A stretch of 64,000 nt of DNA, taken from positions 3,336,974 through 3,400,973 of the forward strand of contig CM055093.1 in assembly GCA_029204225.1 (NCBI GenBank), read 5' to 3'. The DNA comes from Diphasiastrum complanatum (lineage: Eukaryota; Streptophyta; Lycopodiopsida; Lycopodiales; Lycopodiaceae). Positions 45,737-57,244 of this stretch are shown piece by piece. Positions within the stretch are counted from its first letter, which is position 1. Each line of letters opens with the position of its first letter. Both the position numbers and the translations under genes were made by a program. The notes beneath the pieces are model-generated. The model did no database searches. It saw nothing but the letters and a program-made list of their open reading frames with translations, and was not told the DNA's origin.

Positions 45737-47460
45737 ATTGGGAACGTTCGGGGTTTGGCATAGGGATAGAAGCATAGCAGGAACTTCCCTAACAGTTGTG
45801 AAGTCACCAGGCGGCTGAATTTGAAGTGATTTTTTCATCTTTTCTTTCATAGCATGGCCACATGGTTGAGGCTTTGGCTGTGGGGAGGTGTGTGGATGAG
45901 GAATAGGTGGTACGTCATGGAGGATCTTGTCATCAATTTGAAAGATGGTCTCCTCCTCACGGAGATCCCATGGATAGTTTGGGCGTTTAACACGGTAGAA
46001 TTTTGTATCAAGCTTTTCAACTGTAACCTTGGCAACCGGTTCCACCTTTGAAGCATGTTGTGGATAGGCCCTAAGTGGAAGTGCCTCCATGTAATTGAGG
46101 ATTTGAATATAAAAAATGTCCAAATCTTCTGGACAGTTCTGAATTTGTGATATTACCTATGAATAAATCTTCTGATTCATTAGTAGGTAGCCATACAACA
46201 TTTAGTAACTCATCATTGTGTGAAAGAATATCAATAAAATTCACATTGATGATAGGTGTATCAAAATCAGGTAATTGATCATGATTGATCGAGAGTGGAG
46301 AGGTACAATCATCCTGATGATGAGCACAATAATCGGTATTAACACAATCAATGGTAGCTAAACTGTAACTCCAATTCATGATATCAGTAGTGGTGGTCGA
46401 GGACCCTTTGTCATGAATGCATGCAGGTTTGAGTCTGTCCGTTGAATCTATGGTGACAGAACTGTCATGATTTCCAATAGTGACTCGGCCTTTGCTCCAG
46501 TCATGAACGACTCTTGCATTGGTGAGCCATGGACAACCAAGTAGTAATTCATAGGAATAGGCATTACTTGGAATATCAAGAACTACGAGATCGACGGAAA
46601 ACTTTAGATCTCATAGTTTGATCAGCACTTGTGGAAGGAAACCCGTAGGTCAGACCACACTTTGATCAACCATCCTAAGCTAACAAGTGGGTTTGGCAAG
46701 CTTGTCTCTCAGATTCCATTCTAGCATGAGGGATGTGGAAATGATATTGACACCGGGGCCACCATCGAGAACCACTAAAATGTCATGGGATTGGTGATGG
46801 GTAGCTGAGATTTTGATGTTGCCTCATTCGCTGAGTGGATTGGTTAAGTGTAAGGGCATTTCAGGCAACTCATCAGGGTTGGTGGTGTCATTGGATTGGA
46901 TCTAGTATTTCCATTTGCCAGCATGCTTCCAAAGAACCTGGACAGGAAGAGTGACATTGGCTTGCAGTAAATCTCCCCAAACTTCAGTACCTTCAAGGGT
47001 TCTGCTTTCAAAAGACTTGTGAGGTACTTTTATGGCCATCGTTCGGTGATAGATTTATCAACACGTTCTACTTTGAGACATTTAAAATGCTCAATGTAGT
47101 TTCGAACAGACTCTTCGCGACGCATCTTGATATGGGTAATTTGGATGAATGGACTCTGAGTCAGTTTGGATGGTTTGAAACACTTCATGAGAGCATCCTT
47201 GAGGGTGGTCCAAGAAGCAAGATCAAGAGCTTTGAGATTAAGATACCACTCTTTGCCTATTCCATAGGATACCATGGGAAATAGGTAAAGCTTTTCAGTT
47301 TCTGAGGTATCTCCATAAAAATGGCATGCATTATCAAAGTCTTGGAAAAATCAAACTGGGTCAGATTCTCCATCGTACTTTGGTGCATCAACTAGTGGAA
47401 TTTTGTGTTCTAGTCATGGAGTCATAGGGTTGGAAGATTCAGTACAATCACGAGACATGA
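45737..47460 (-). pseudogene. Ty3/gypsy gag-protease region
   Basis: Read on the minus strand from an ATG near 47460: MSRDCTESSNPMTP, DAPKYDGESDPV, FFQDFDNACHFYGDTSETEK, YGIGKEWYLNLKALDLASWT, MKCFKPSKLTQSPFIQI, RREESVRNYIEHFK. This is the capsid pattern of retrotransposon gag (W...F...A..W). A protease site LDGGPGVNIISTSLM near 46760 has D-G-G in place of D-T/S-G. Further spacer (LSRRFGHFLYSNPQ; KFYRVKRPNYPWDLREEE) follows to 45740, where plus-strand copia begins. Several stops interrupt it. No zinc knuckle was found. Confidence 0.75.
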
Positions 47461-48312
47461 TGCAAAGTGTGGATGAGAGTAACAGCACAGATGATCAGGT
47501 TAGTATTGTTCTTGGCAAAAGACAAAAAGACAGTTTGCCTATAGAATGGAGAGTGCTGGACAAAAAACTGCTATTTCTGGCTATAATAGAATTCACGAAC
47601 AGGTTGAGAAATCGTGGAGAGGCAAATAAATCAAACTGCAGGACTCGCGAATTCTGACAAGGAGTGTTGTTTGTCATAATATTGATTTTTTTATATTTTT
47701 GGAAAAAAATTTGTATTGTTAGAATTCGCGGGTGGGACAGAGAATTTGTGCTCACTGAGGACGATTTTGTAGGCTGGATGGCGATTTCTGATACAGAGGT
47801 TTTATTGACAAATAGGGAATATGAGAAAAAATATAACTTTCTAACTGGAAAACAAGCAAAATCTTTGAGACAGAATTCGCAAAGCTGCTGGAGGACTGAT
47901 CTTGAGTAGATCTAGCCTTAGTGAAACCTTTGAATTCTAGAAAAAAGATTTGGGTGAGAAATAAGGGATTTTCACAGTATATCAGGCTATTTTCTCATAA
48001 TGTGATCCTGGTCAGAATTCATGGAGGTGATAAAATGCAATATCAGGGTCTGTTAGGGCTGTAGACAGACCGACGAATTCTGATATACCTGTTTGGTTCA
48101 AAAAAAAGACTTGGGTCACTTCTTTTCAAAGAGAATGCCCAAGTTGACTCTTTTGTTGCTTCTCCCTGACTTGATAAGTTGCTCCGCAGCTCGTGTAGGA
48201 CCTGGAGAGAAGACTCGTGGTGTGGTTGGAAGATAGAAAGCATGCAAACAAGCAAACACACAACACGGAGGCGAAAAAAAAAAAGACAAAGAAGCTAGGT
48301 AAAAAATGCTTA
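47461..48312 (-). other. untranslated leader of the minus-strand gypsy element
   Basis: About 850 bases between PBS and gag. GAATTC recurs at least six times between 47590 and 48080 (for example near 47647, 47722, 47873, 47931, 48015 and 48075), mostly within AGAATTCGC-like words, suggesting decayed short repeats. No coding is supported. Confidence 0.5.
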
Positions 48313-48332
48313 AAAAGCAGCAACGGCGCCAA
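48313..48332 (-). other. primer-binding site, Asp type
   Basis: The minus strand reads TGGCGCCGTTGCTGC followed by T-rich sequence, matching the TGGCGCCGTTGC-type plant gypsy site. It lies one base from the LTR end at 48334. Confidence 0.75.
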
Positions 48333-48333
48333 T

Positions 48334-48790
48334 GTTGGAAGTAAATCTGATTTGTATATGTTGGCTAGATCTACTCATGATGTAGTGTAGTATAGAGAGG
48401 ATCGTACACTTTCTAAGTTTCTACTAGGCTTCAAATGAGAATGCAGAAATGGAAACAATGACGGAAGCACTAAGGCTTAACCAACTAGTGCTTGAAATGG
48501 AAATGAAACTAACTAAGAGGACAAAAACAAAACCTCTAAGGCTTACTCAAGGTGATTAAGCTAAATCCTAAATTAGCACCCAAAGGGACTGAAAATGATA
48601 GATTGCGGGTAAACTAAGCATAAATCGACTAAAAACATGCCACAATAAAAGAACCAATGAAAGGAAGCTATTTTATTATTATTTAAGCTTCTACTCATGG
48701 GCTTACAAAACACATGCCACGACGGAAGTTTATTAACAGACACTCATATGTGGACTTACAAAACACATGCCACGGAGTTCTATTTCTTTC
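48334..48790 (-). mobile_element. 5' LTR of the minus-strand gypsy element (outer end uncertain)
   Basis: The minus-strand LTR ends ACTTCCAACA next to the PBS. It contains two copies of a word including ACAAAACACATGCCACG, about 50 bases apart. The outer end could not be fixed and may lie beyond 48790. Confidence 0.5.
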
Positions 48791-50050
48791 TCTTTTATTT
48801 TTCTTTGTGTTAGCACAGATGCTAACAGAAGAGATACATTCTCTCTCTCTCTCTCTCATCTCATTCCATGCTTATTCATGAGTTTTCTTGGGTTCATCTA
48901 TCCATTGGTGCACTATATTGGTGATATTTTGAAATCTTGTGTATAGATTGCTCATATTTTGTTATATTCAGATCCACATGTGTGAAATACAGTAGCTTAC
49001 TATTTTTTTATGGAAAACAATTTCATTTCATCTTATGTTTGATGTTTGATCAGGTTCTTATTGAGTTTGCATCTATTTCGTAGAGTAGATGTTGATTGTT
49101 CTACATTGGCAAGGTTGGTGATATTGTGTTGACTTTCAAACCAAAGATCAATAGATAGATATGGATCTTAAAAGGTCTGAAATTATTCACAAAAACCACG
49201 TACTCTAAACTATCTCTGAGTAACTGAAACTCTGACTGATGCACTTCCGCTGATAAGCAATACAATAAGTGTGAGTAATACTAAGCTCTAAGCTAAGATA
49301 GAAACGAAACCAGAAAAGAGCATGATGAAATGTTTGATGATCAGCTATTTATACTAAGCAATTGATGCATGTCCAGTAGTAGGACAACTATTAGGTTGTA
49401 GATCGCAATAGCCAGTTGGCCAAATTGAACTAGCACACATCCAGTTAGGACTTCCCGAAAATCTACTTACTAAACGGTTAGGGCAAGTCTTTAGCTTCAA
49501 TTCAAGTGAAAAAATAATTGTCTTTCATCCAATAGTTCAGATGATGTTCAATAGGATGATGTCCGATAGTTCAAAGCCACCTGTGAGCGATACTCGTGTA
49601 TTTCTGTAGACTATGTAGAAACACGAAGAAAACCGCAGAACTGGATATTAAGTATGATGAAGATTAAAGATTGATTATCTAGTTAGATAGAAGAATAATC
49701 TAACATCATAGACTTCGAGAGAACTATAGTCAGCACTTTGTCTGATTCAAAACAACTTGTCTTCTTCTAGGAGATGTCTATGTAAATCTCTAGAGTAGAA
49801 GTAATGTTGAATCTTTCCATTCCTATGTAATTGGCAGAAGTCCCCTGGTAGAGGTAGTTCTTGTAGCCCTAACCCAGTCATGATAGTCTTGGCCCAGATC
49901 TTGTCCTAGTAGCACTTTGGAGTTGTATGGAGCATGTTGTTAACAGAATCCATGATTCATTTACTCTTATATAGAGTGATGTCTTGACTATGAACCCTTT
50001 GTTGTCAACTTCAATGGCTAAGTGTCCGGTCCTTATAGCATTGAATCATG
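48791..50050. other. LTR-like repeat (48840-49190) and unassigned DNA
   Basis: 48860-49190 matches 62995-63340 in the same orientation: CATTGGTGCACTAT, then ATCTTGTGTRTAGA, CCACRTGTGTGAAATACAGT and GAGTTTGCATCT. It is part of a shared copia LTR family that also resembles the right part of the LTR at 53103-53755. 49200-50050 shows no recognised coding; a TATA-like CTATTTATACTAAG lies near 49347. Confidence 0.4.
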
Positions 50051-51199
50051 TGGTTCCTAGCTGGATTACCACAAAGCATCAGAAGAGAACTGAAACGATG
50101 GGATCAATACGCTACTTTGTAAGAGGCTATGAAAGATGCCATCAGGGAAGAGGATGAGGGAGCTGACGATGAATATCCATCCACCCATACTCCCACTCCC
50201 TCGATAGCATCATCATCATCGAATGCATCTGCTCTATCCACAGAACTGCTGTTGGAGCAAATGACAAAATTACACAAACAATAGATGGAGCAACTTACGA
50301 CGTAGTTTGACCAGAAACTAAAAGCCTTACAGGGAGCTGTAGCAGTAACACCACATCAACCGAAACCAAACCAGCTACGATATCCACGACAGGAGAATGT
50401 ATGGTGTTCAGTGTGCATGCAAAACCATACAACAAACGAGTGTCCAGTCCTAAAGCAAAATCTAAGACTGACACATAGATTATGTCATCTGTGCAATGCA
50501 ACATCGCACAATACGACATTTTGCCTGTTTAATCTCCAGATTGTTCAATAGAAGAGAAGTCTGTATCAGACTTCTTATCCATATCATCAAGGGGCACCAA
50601 ACGCAGCACCGAGGTATGGCGCACCGAATCAGCAATAGCATATGGCCTTACCTGCACCACCAGGGCCAGCCAATCAACAGCCCATGTAAATCTGACAATA
50701 GCGGAACTAGTGATGCAAGTATCACCTCAACCTGAGCAGCAGCAATGGTACGGACCAGATGAACCATTTATGGATCCTGCCATAAATGCATATATTGCAG
50801 CCTATGCAGCTCAAACTCAGCATCAAGGCGGGAGGAACTATGGCTGCTACAGATGTGGTGAAGGGTACAGAATTGCGGAATGTCCCTACAAGGGACAATA
50901 TACATCCTTCTGTCGAGAATGTGATTATGGACATTGTTTCAAGAATTGTCCATTGAGACCTGGAACCAGTGCACCTCTCAGCTTCATTGCGGTACAACAA
51001 CCAACTGTTCCAGCAGGGATGTCATTGGAAAGACAACAATTCCACACTCATGTGTTAGCCGTTACGCGAGCACATAAGAGGAAGGAAGCGGCTCCCTCAC
51101 CACCACCCTCGGTCATTGATGACCAACCCTCAACTTTAGCGCCATATCCAAATGTGAGGGAAGAAAGAAGACAGTACCAAAAAATACGACACTGGATAT
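50051..51199 (+). pseudogene. Ty3/gypsy gag C-terminal part with multiple zinc knuckles
   Basis: Starts in gag at WFLAGLPQSIRRELKRWD, then an acidic/Ser-rich linker and a coiled region (LLEQMTKLHKQ). Four knuckle-like blocks follow: CSVCMQNHTTNEC, CHLCNATSHNTTFC, CYRCGEGYRIAEC (Tyr for His) and CRECDYGHCFKNC. It ends at a TAG at 51199. Stops lie at 50107, 50282, 50552 and near 50690. The left edge at 50050 is an abrupt join to unrelated DNA. The knuckle layout matches the minus-strand gag at 60.9 kb, so the two belong to one family. Confidence 0.75.
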
Positions 51200-51204
51200 A
51201 GAAG

Positions 51205-52577
51205 AATCACTTTTGGTGCACTCTGAACACTTTTTCCATTGCAATCACTCTGTTTTGTGGTACCGTACTTGTAGGTACAGTCTAGGTGCCCTTCGTTTGG
51301 AGTTCGTAGCCCTTCATTTGGGCCAAAACGAATAAAGGAGACAAAATGAAGGGCTTTTTAATTTTTGAGCTATTTCTTCAGAGTGAAGAAACTTCAAACT
51401 TCACCAGTGAAGGGACCCAGCTCCAACTTCGAAGTGAATTTTTTTAATGAAGTTCAAGGCCAGTTTACCTTTCAACTCCATTTAGCTTTCTTCAAGTCAC
51501 CCTTCAAAGTTCATCTAATGGTTATCCTCAATCCAATGGCCCACAGCAGTTCTTGGAGAGTCGATCTTTACCACAGATCTATGTGAGTTTTAGACTAACG
51601 ATTGTCCATGATCTGGCGCACTGAAACACTTCCCTCTAGCCGCGAGACACCATTTTACACCAAGTTTATGGCCGAACCGGACGTGCACAACCCTCCTCGC
51701 GGGTTTGTTCCTCCTTCATGAGCTATGGCAGCTTTAATGATTATGACCGTCCCTTTGGATCGTTCCATCGCTCTCTTTGCTTGATGGCTATCCACGACCA
51801 ACTATCAACCTTCTGTTCTCAACAGGGCGCCCATAGTTGTCAATTTATAGCATTGAAATCTGTCCAAAATGAAGAGAAATCAACAATTTTGAGCTTCCAA
51901 ACCCTAGACCAAGGTTTTCCTTGGAAATATTGAACTTGGTTGATTGTTTACAGCTCTCTGACTAGCCAATCCTCTTCCTCTAAGGTTGCCCTACTGCAAG
52001 GAGTCTGATGCTTCAAACCGTTCTTAAAATGGTGTCCGTTTGAATGCACACCGATTGCAAACGCCAAGTAGCCTCCCTTTGGAATTTCAAAATTCCATTT
52101 GGCTAAGGTTCTGATTCAACCGACAACTCTTGTCTCTGAATCCTCAAACAATCTCAAGCTCAGCAAGCCTCTGTGTGCTAGAATCTGTGCACCAGTGCTT
52201 CACTTCTGTCTACAACCCACCGTAAACCCCGAACTCTCAGAAGACTCTTCTCTCAAAGCTCTCTTCAACGGCGACACTGTACTACGTACACTCCCTGTGT
52301 GGCTTTGATACCAACTTAAAATTTGCTTCGAACAGGAACACAGATCATGCTACACAGTTACACAGACAGAAAACACTCTCCACACCAAGCTCACATAGCA
52401 ACTATATTTCTCAAAATGAAATTACGCTGTACATATAGTTCTTCACTCAGGCAACCCATGCATGACCCAGGTTGTCGTTGACAGGATGCGTGTCCCGTCG
52501 ACTCACCTTGTGGCGAAGCCAACTGATCCTTATCGACTGATAGGCACAGTACAATAACACAGTGATTCTACTTTAAT
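51205..52577 (-). mobile_element. copia-type LTR/leader fragment, copy B (copy A at 15780-16735)
   Basis: A Met-type PBS (TGGTATCAAAGC) lies on the minus strand at 52313-52302. LTR-like sequence to its right ends in CTACTTTAATTCTAACT, the same boundary as copy A. The leader to its left shares GGTTCTGATTCAACCGACAA-like and CCAAGGTTTTCC-like words with copy A. The copies are clearly diverged, so both are old. No coding domains. Confidence 0.6.
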
Positions 52578-52582
52578 TCTAA

Positions 52583-53069
52583 CTAAAACTCCATGAATGA
52601 GCCTCCATCTCCATCTTGCCTCAAAATGCCATCATCGTTTGATGACTTGAACATGAATGAGTGATATAATGAGCCTCCAATAGATTCATTTCCATCAACA
52701 AAACTAGCCATGAATTCTAGTACAACTCCAACATCAAAATGATGCAAACCAACGTAGCTAGTTTTACCATATCTTGACAATTTGCACACATCCACATGAA
52801 ATTGCTCAAACATGAGATAGAACAAGTAAAATAAACTTGAACAACACTTTCTTGCTACTCTTTTGACCTTACTTGAGTCTTCAAACACTTGCAAAAATAG
52901 ATCCAAAACATCTTTGCCAATTGACTCTCCTTTGATGCTCTTGACTAGCTCCAAATTGCCACCTTTTCTTTTGTGTTGTTGAAGCCCTTTGAGATCAACC
53001 TCTTGATCTTCCACTTGACCATCAAAGACATTTACTAAGACCTCTTTTCCAGATCCATTAGAAAACCAT
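52583..53069 (-). CDS. unrecognised open frame next to the copia LTR
   Basis: The minus strand is open from about 53069 (SNGSGKEVLVNVFDGQVEDQ) through an ATG at 53014 to a TAG at 52583, 143 codons from that ATG. The product is mixed-charge with hydrophobic blocks (KCCSSLFYLFYLMFEQF) and a Gly/Asp-rich end. It begins just outside the 3' LTR of the intact copia element and ends at the edge of copy B. It could be a piece of host exon or of another retroelement. No domain is recognised. Confidence 0.3.
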
Positions 53070-53102
53070 GAAAACTAACATCCACTTTCATAGCATCATC
53101 TA

Positions 53103-53755
53103 TGTGAAAAACTCAGATCCAAAAGATGCTAAAGTTTCATAAAGATCTTGGCCATGGAAGTTATGCACATCTAGATTGAAAAAATGATAGAAATTGTGAT
53201 GTTAAGCATACTAAACATCAACTAAACATCAAAATCTGATCATAAGCTTCCACAAACAGAAACTTGCTGTCCCTGTCCGTACTTCAGAGCCTACAACCTG
53301 CATTTCACACGTGTGAAGCCATAGCAACAAAGAAATCACAATTCTAGTGGCTAGAATGCAAGATATGAACAAAAAAGTGAGAGAAAAGAAGATGGACCTT
53401 CAAAGAGCATAACATTCATTCAATAGAATGAAAATGAGATGTGTACATACTCGTGGAGATGGCTATTTATAGCAGCCATAGTGCCTCTTGGCCACTTGTC
53501 TTATGATAGGCTAAAATTGGGGTCCAATAGGATTCACCCATATACCTAGAAATTTGGTCAAATAGGAATGCACCAAATTATGAGCCAATAGAAGAGCTCC
53601 ACACTCGACCTCCTCTAATTAATGTGACCTCAAAAGTAGTGTACACATACTTTGGGCCTCTACATACATGTATGAACCTATCTCTAACTTTTATTTGGCC
53701 ATAGGCCTACAAAATCTCAAGTTAGGAAAATACTACTAGTTGACAATTTTTCACA
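53103..53755 (-). mobile_element. 653 bp 3' LTR of copia element C
   Basis: It begins TGTGAAAAA on the plus side and ends TTTTTCACA, perfect 9 bp inverted ends. Just outside, the minus strand has the polypurine tract GAAGAGGGAG. A canonical TATA box GCTATAAATAGCC lies on the minus strand near 53470, and a palindromic CACACGTGTG near 53310. The pol stop codon (TGA, 53753-53751) lies within the first bases of the LTR. The expected 5' LTR was not found, because the left half of the element is rearranged. Confidence 0.85.
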
Positions 53756-56700
53756 CTCCCTCTTCAACTAGTTTTAGCATAGATTTAGAAAGTACACCAA
53801 GACTTGTTCTATGCTTGAAAAATAAGTCCTTTCCCAATGCTTTGGTAAAGATATCAGCCACACATTCCTTTGATGGGACATGTTCAAGCTTGATCTCTTT
53901 TGCCAACACTTGTTCTCTCACAAAATGGTAAGCCACCTCGATATGTTTGCTCCTTGCATGGAAAACCGGATTGCTTGCTAGACTTTGGGCTGAAAGGTTG
54001 TCACAAAAGATGATTGGACTCTCTGAAAAATCCAGCAAATGAAGCTCCATAATCATCCTCTTGATCCACACCATCTCCTTTGTGCATGATGTCAAAGCTT
54101 TGTACTCGGCCTCACTAGAAGAAAGTGATATAGTTGCTTGTTTCTTCGACATCCATGAGATAGCTCCATCACCTATGAAAATAGCATGTGCATTTATGGA
54201 TTTTCTATCCATAAGGTCTCCTGCAAAATCTGAATCTGAAAAACCAAATAAGTTAGGTGATGAGCCTCTATAAACAATGCCAAAATCTTTTGTTCCCGAG
54301 ATGTATCTCAAGATCCTCTTTCCTAGTTTCCAATGTTCTATGCTAGGATCTTGCATGAATTGGCTTAATCTACCAACACAATAAGATAAATCAGGTCTTG
54401 TGATGGTTAGATATATAAGAGAACCTATTAGCTTCCTATAGAGAGTAATGTCCTCGAAGGATCTTTCATTACCTCTTATAGTTAGCTTTACATGTGATTC
54501 CATAGGTGTATCAATAGGATTTGCATCTACCATATGAAATCTATTGAGAATAGAAATAGCATACTTCTCTTGTGAAATAAAAGTGATTTGAGAAGTTCTA
54601 ATTACTTCTATTCCTAAGATATAGCTCAAAAGACCAAGATCATGCACTTCAAATTCCTTTTTTAGTGCTTTCTTGATATCTTCTATATCTTCCTTGTTCC
54701 CTCCACTTAAAATAATGTCATCCACATAAATTAGAAGGATTGTAACATCATTAGCACTAATTCTAAAGTAAAGTGAATGATCATACTCACTCATAGTGAA
54801 GTTTTGAGAAAGTAGAAAAGAGTTAAGCCTAGCATACCAACTCCTTGGTGCTTGCTTAAGACCATACAAACTTTTTTGTAGAAAACACACATGATTAGGC
54901 TTGCTATGAGAAACATAGCTCTCGGGTTGCTCCATGTAGACTTCCTCTTCAAGATCACCATTCAAGAAAGCATTAGAAATGTCTAATTGCCAAAGATCCC
55001 ATCCATAAAGAGTTGCAAGGGAAATGATTACTCTTATGCTCACCATCTTTGCCACGGGTGCAAAGGTTTCCTCATAGTCAATGCCATGCTCTTGAGCATA
55101 ACCTTTAGCCACCAACCTTGCCTTCAACTTGTTGATAGATCCATCTTGATTTGTCTTTACCTTGAAGATCCATTTGCATCCAATTGCACTTTTGCCCTTT
55201 GGAAGCTCCACCAATCTCCATGTGTTGTTCTTCATAAGTGCTTCAAACTCAAGATCCATTGCTTGGATCCATTCCTCTTCTTGCCTTGCTTCATCTACAC
55301 ATGAAGGTACATCAAAAGAAGTTAGGAAAGCATAGTTGGATCCATCCACCACTTGCTTACCTTTGCCATCATAAGTGAGCCTTGAGGGTTTCACTTTATG
55401 CCTTGGAGTTCTCCTTGGAATTTGACTTGAAGAGGCTTCTTCAACATCCACATCCAATGTGTCATCAACTCCATTGTCATCAAGCACATTAGTTGCAACA
55501 ACACCATCATCACTTGAAACAACTTTTGGAATGTTACCTTCATCAAAAATGACATCCCTACTTGTGAACACTTTCTTGATTGAAGGAACATAAATCCTAT
55601 ATGCTTTGCTTACTTCACTATAACCAACAAAAATGCCCTTTCTTGAAGATGGATCCTCCTTAGTTCTATCATCAAGAGTAATGTTGAAGTAGCAAATGCA
55701 TCCAAAAGTTCTTAGAAACTTGACATTAGGCTTCGTACCAAACAAAGCTTCAAAAGGGGTTTTTCCTTCCAATACAACACTTGGCCATCTATTGCATAGG
55801 AAATTTGCACACAACAAAGCATCACTCCAAAAAGGTTTAGGAAGATTAGCATTCAATCTCATTGCCTTTGCACTCTCACACAAGGTTCTATTCTTCCTCT
55901 CGGCCACTCCATTTTGTTGTGGTGTTCTTGGACATGTGTACTCCCTCTTGATCCCATGCTCATCGCAAAAGGCTTTGAATTTGTTAGAAATGTATTCACC
56001 ACCATTGTCGCTCCTCAAGCATTTGATTTTGGTTGTAAATTGAGTCTCAATAGCAACTTTGAACTTGACAAACACATCAAACACCTCATCCTTGCTCTTT
56101 AGTAGATAAACCCAACAAAATCTACTAAAATCATCAATGAAAGTTACATACATCTTAGCACCTCCATTGCTAATTGTAGTAACACCATGAATATCCGAAT
56201 GCAAGAGAGAAAAAGGCATCTTAGATCTAGATATAGATCTAGTATATGGCAATCTATGTGATTTAGACAAAGCACATTCTTCACAAACATGATTCAAGCA
56301 AGTAAGAGACTTGGGAAGTCCCCTTACTACCTCCTTTTTGGCTATTACCTCCAAGGCCTTGTAGTTGAGATGTCCCATCCTTTTATGCCATACCTCTTGA
56401 ATTGACATTTGTTCATTTGCCATGCATCCAACTTGGTTAGCAACAACACATGCATCAAGCTTGAACAATTTCCCTTGCCTTTTCCCTTTTGCAATGATAC
56501 TACACCCCTTTTTGATCAAGCAAGCATCACCATCAAACTCAACTTTGAATCCTTTGTCAAGCATTTGGCTTACACTAAGTAAGTTCTTGGTAATGGATGG
56601 AATGAGCAAAACATCTTTCAATTCTATATTCCTATTTGTAGAAAGTGAAATAGGAATTGTGCCAATCCCCTTGATTGCACACTCACCATCATTTGCGGTA

Positions 56701-56960
56701 TAGATTACCTTCCTATCACCATCAAATGCCATTAAAGATGAAAAATACTCTTTATGATATGTCATATGAGAAGTGGCTCCACTATCAATCCACCAAGGAT
56801 CAATGTCTCCATGATTAGCCAACAAGCAAGATGACATAACAAAAGCATCATTTGAAAGAAGCTCATCCCCACCCTCATCAATAGTTAGATTGGTTTGCTT
56901 TTCCCCTTGATCCCTCTTTTTCTTAAAACAATCACTAGCAAAATGCCCTTTGACTCCACG
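53751..56960 (-). CDS. Ty1/copia Pol, essentially intact (element C)
   Basis: One open frame covers more than 1,028 codons. From 56960 it opens in a gag zinc knuckle (GVKGHFASDC). Then come protease WWIDSGATSHMT, the pre-integrase zinc region (VWHKRMGHLNYK ... CEECALSKSHR), and an integrase core with D (LHSDIHG), D (RSDNGGEY) and E (NGVAERKNRTL). RT follows with ARLVAKGYAQEHG, QLDISNAFLNG, GLKQAPRSWYARL and IYVDDIILSG, then RNase H with SDSDFAGD, LSSSEAEYKAL, DNLSAQSLA and ADIFTKALGK. Every catalytic residue I can check is present and no stop interrupts it. Family members make a Gag-Pol that reverse-transcribes and integrates the element. Transcription would start in an LTR like 53103-53755. 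The only defect is upstream: the gag half is interrupted by a strand-flipped RT piece. Confidence 0.92.
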   Translation of the reverse strand, partial: RGVKGHFASDCFKKKRDQGEKQTNLTIDEGGDELLSNDAFVMSSCLLANHGDIDPWWIDSGATSHMTYHKEYFSSLMAFDGDRKVIYTANDGECAIKGIGTIPISLSTNRNIELKDVLLIPSITKNLLSVSQMLDKGFKVEFDGDACLIKKGCSIIAKGKRQGKLFKLDACVVANQVGCMANEQMSIQEVWHKRMGHLNYKALEVIAKKEVVRGLPKSLTCLNHVCEECALSKSHRLPYTRSISRSKMPFSLLHSDIHGVTTISNGGAKMYVTFIDDFSRFCWVYLLKSKDEVFDVFVKFKVAIETQFTTKIKCLRSDNGGEYISNKFKAFCDEHGIKREYTCPRTPQQNGVAERKNRTLCESAKAMRLNANLPKPFWSDALLCANFLCNRWPSVVLEGKTPFEALFGTKPNVKFLRTFGCICYFNITLDDRTKEDPSSRKGIFVGYSEVSKAYRIYVPSIKKVFTSRDVIFDEGNIPKVVSSDDGVVATNVLDDNGVDDTLDVDVEEASSSQIPRRTPRHKVKPSRLTYDGKGKQVVDGSNYAFLTSFDVPSCVDEARQEEEWIQAMDLEFEALMKNNTWRLVELPKGKSAIGCKWIFKVKTNQDGSINKLKARLVAKGYAQEHGIDYEETFAPVAKMVSIRVIISLATLYGWDLWQLDISNAFLNGDLEEEVYMEQPESYVSHSKPNHVCFLQKSLYGLKQAPRSWYARLNSFLLSQNFTMSEYDHSLYFRISANDVTILLIYVDDIILSGGNKEDIEDIKKALKKEFEVHDLGLLSYILGIEVIRTSQITFISQEKYAISILNRFHMVDANPIDTPMESHVKLTIRGNERSFEDITLYRKLIGSLIYLTITRPDLSYCVGRLSQFMQDPSIEHWKLGKRILRYISGTKDFGIVYRGSSPNLFGFSDSDFAGDLMDRKSINAHAIFIGDGAISWMSKKQATISLSSSEAEYKALTSCTKEMVWIKRMIMELHLLDFSESPIIFCDNLSAQSLASNPVFHARSKHIEVAYHFVREQVLAKEIKLEHVPSKECVADIFTKALGKDLFFKHRTSLGVLSKSMLKLVEEGV

Positions 56961-57244
56961 TTTTTAAGTGGAAATTGTTTCAACTCGATGTCTCCAACGC
57001 TTTTTTGAATGGCTATCTTGAGGAGGAGATATACATGGAATAGCCTCAAGGATTTATCAAGGATAAATCTAAGGTGTGTTTGCTATTTAGAAGTCTTTAT
57101 GGCTTGAAGAAAGCACCTAGATCATGGTATTCAAGACTCAACAACTTTCTACTTTCATTAGGATTTGTGCTTAGTGACTATGATCCTTCTATGTACTTAA
57201 AGTTTGATGGTAGTAATATTGTCATTCTTCTAATCTATGTAGAT
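56961..57244 (+). pseudogene. 284 bp opposite-strand copia RT patch inside element C
   Basis: The plus strand reads FKWKLFQLDVSNAFLNGYLE, then MEQPQGFIKDKSKVCLLFRS, LYGLKKAPRSWYSRLNNFLL and LIYVD, stopping one residue short of a complete YVDD. It belongs to the copia lineage at 44880-45040, not to element C. Both edges are sharp, and sequence on either side is minus-strand gag/protease. Confidence 0.88.
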
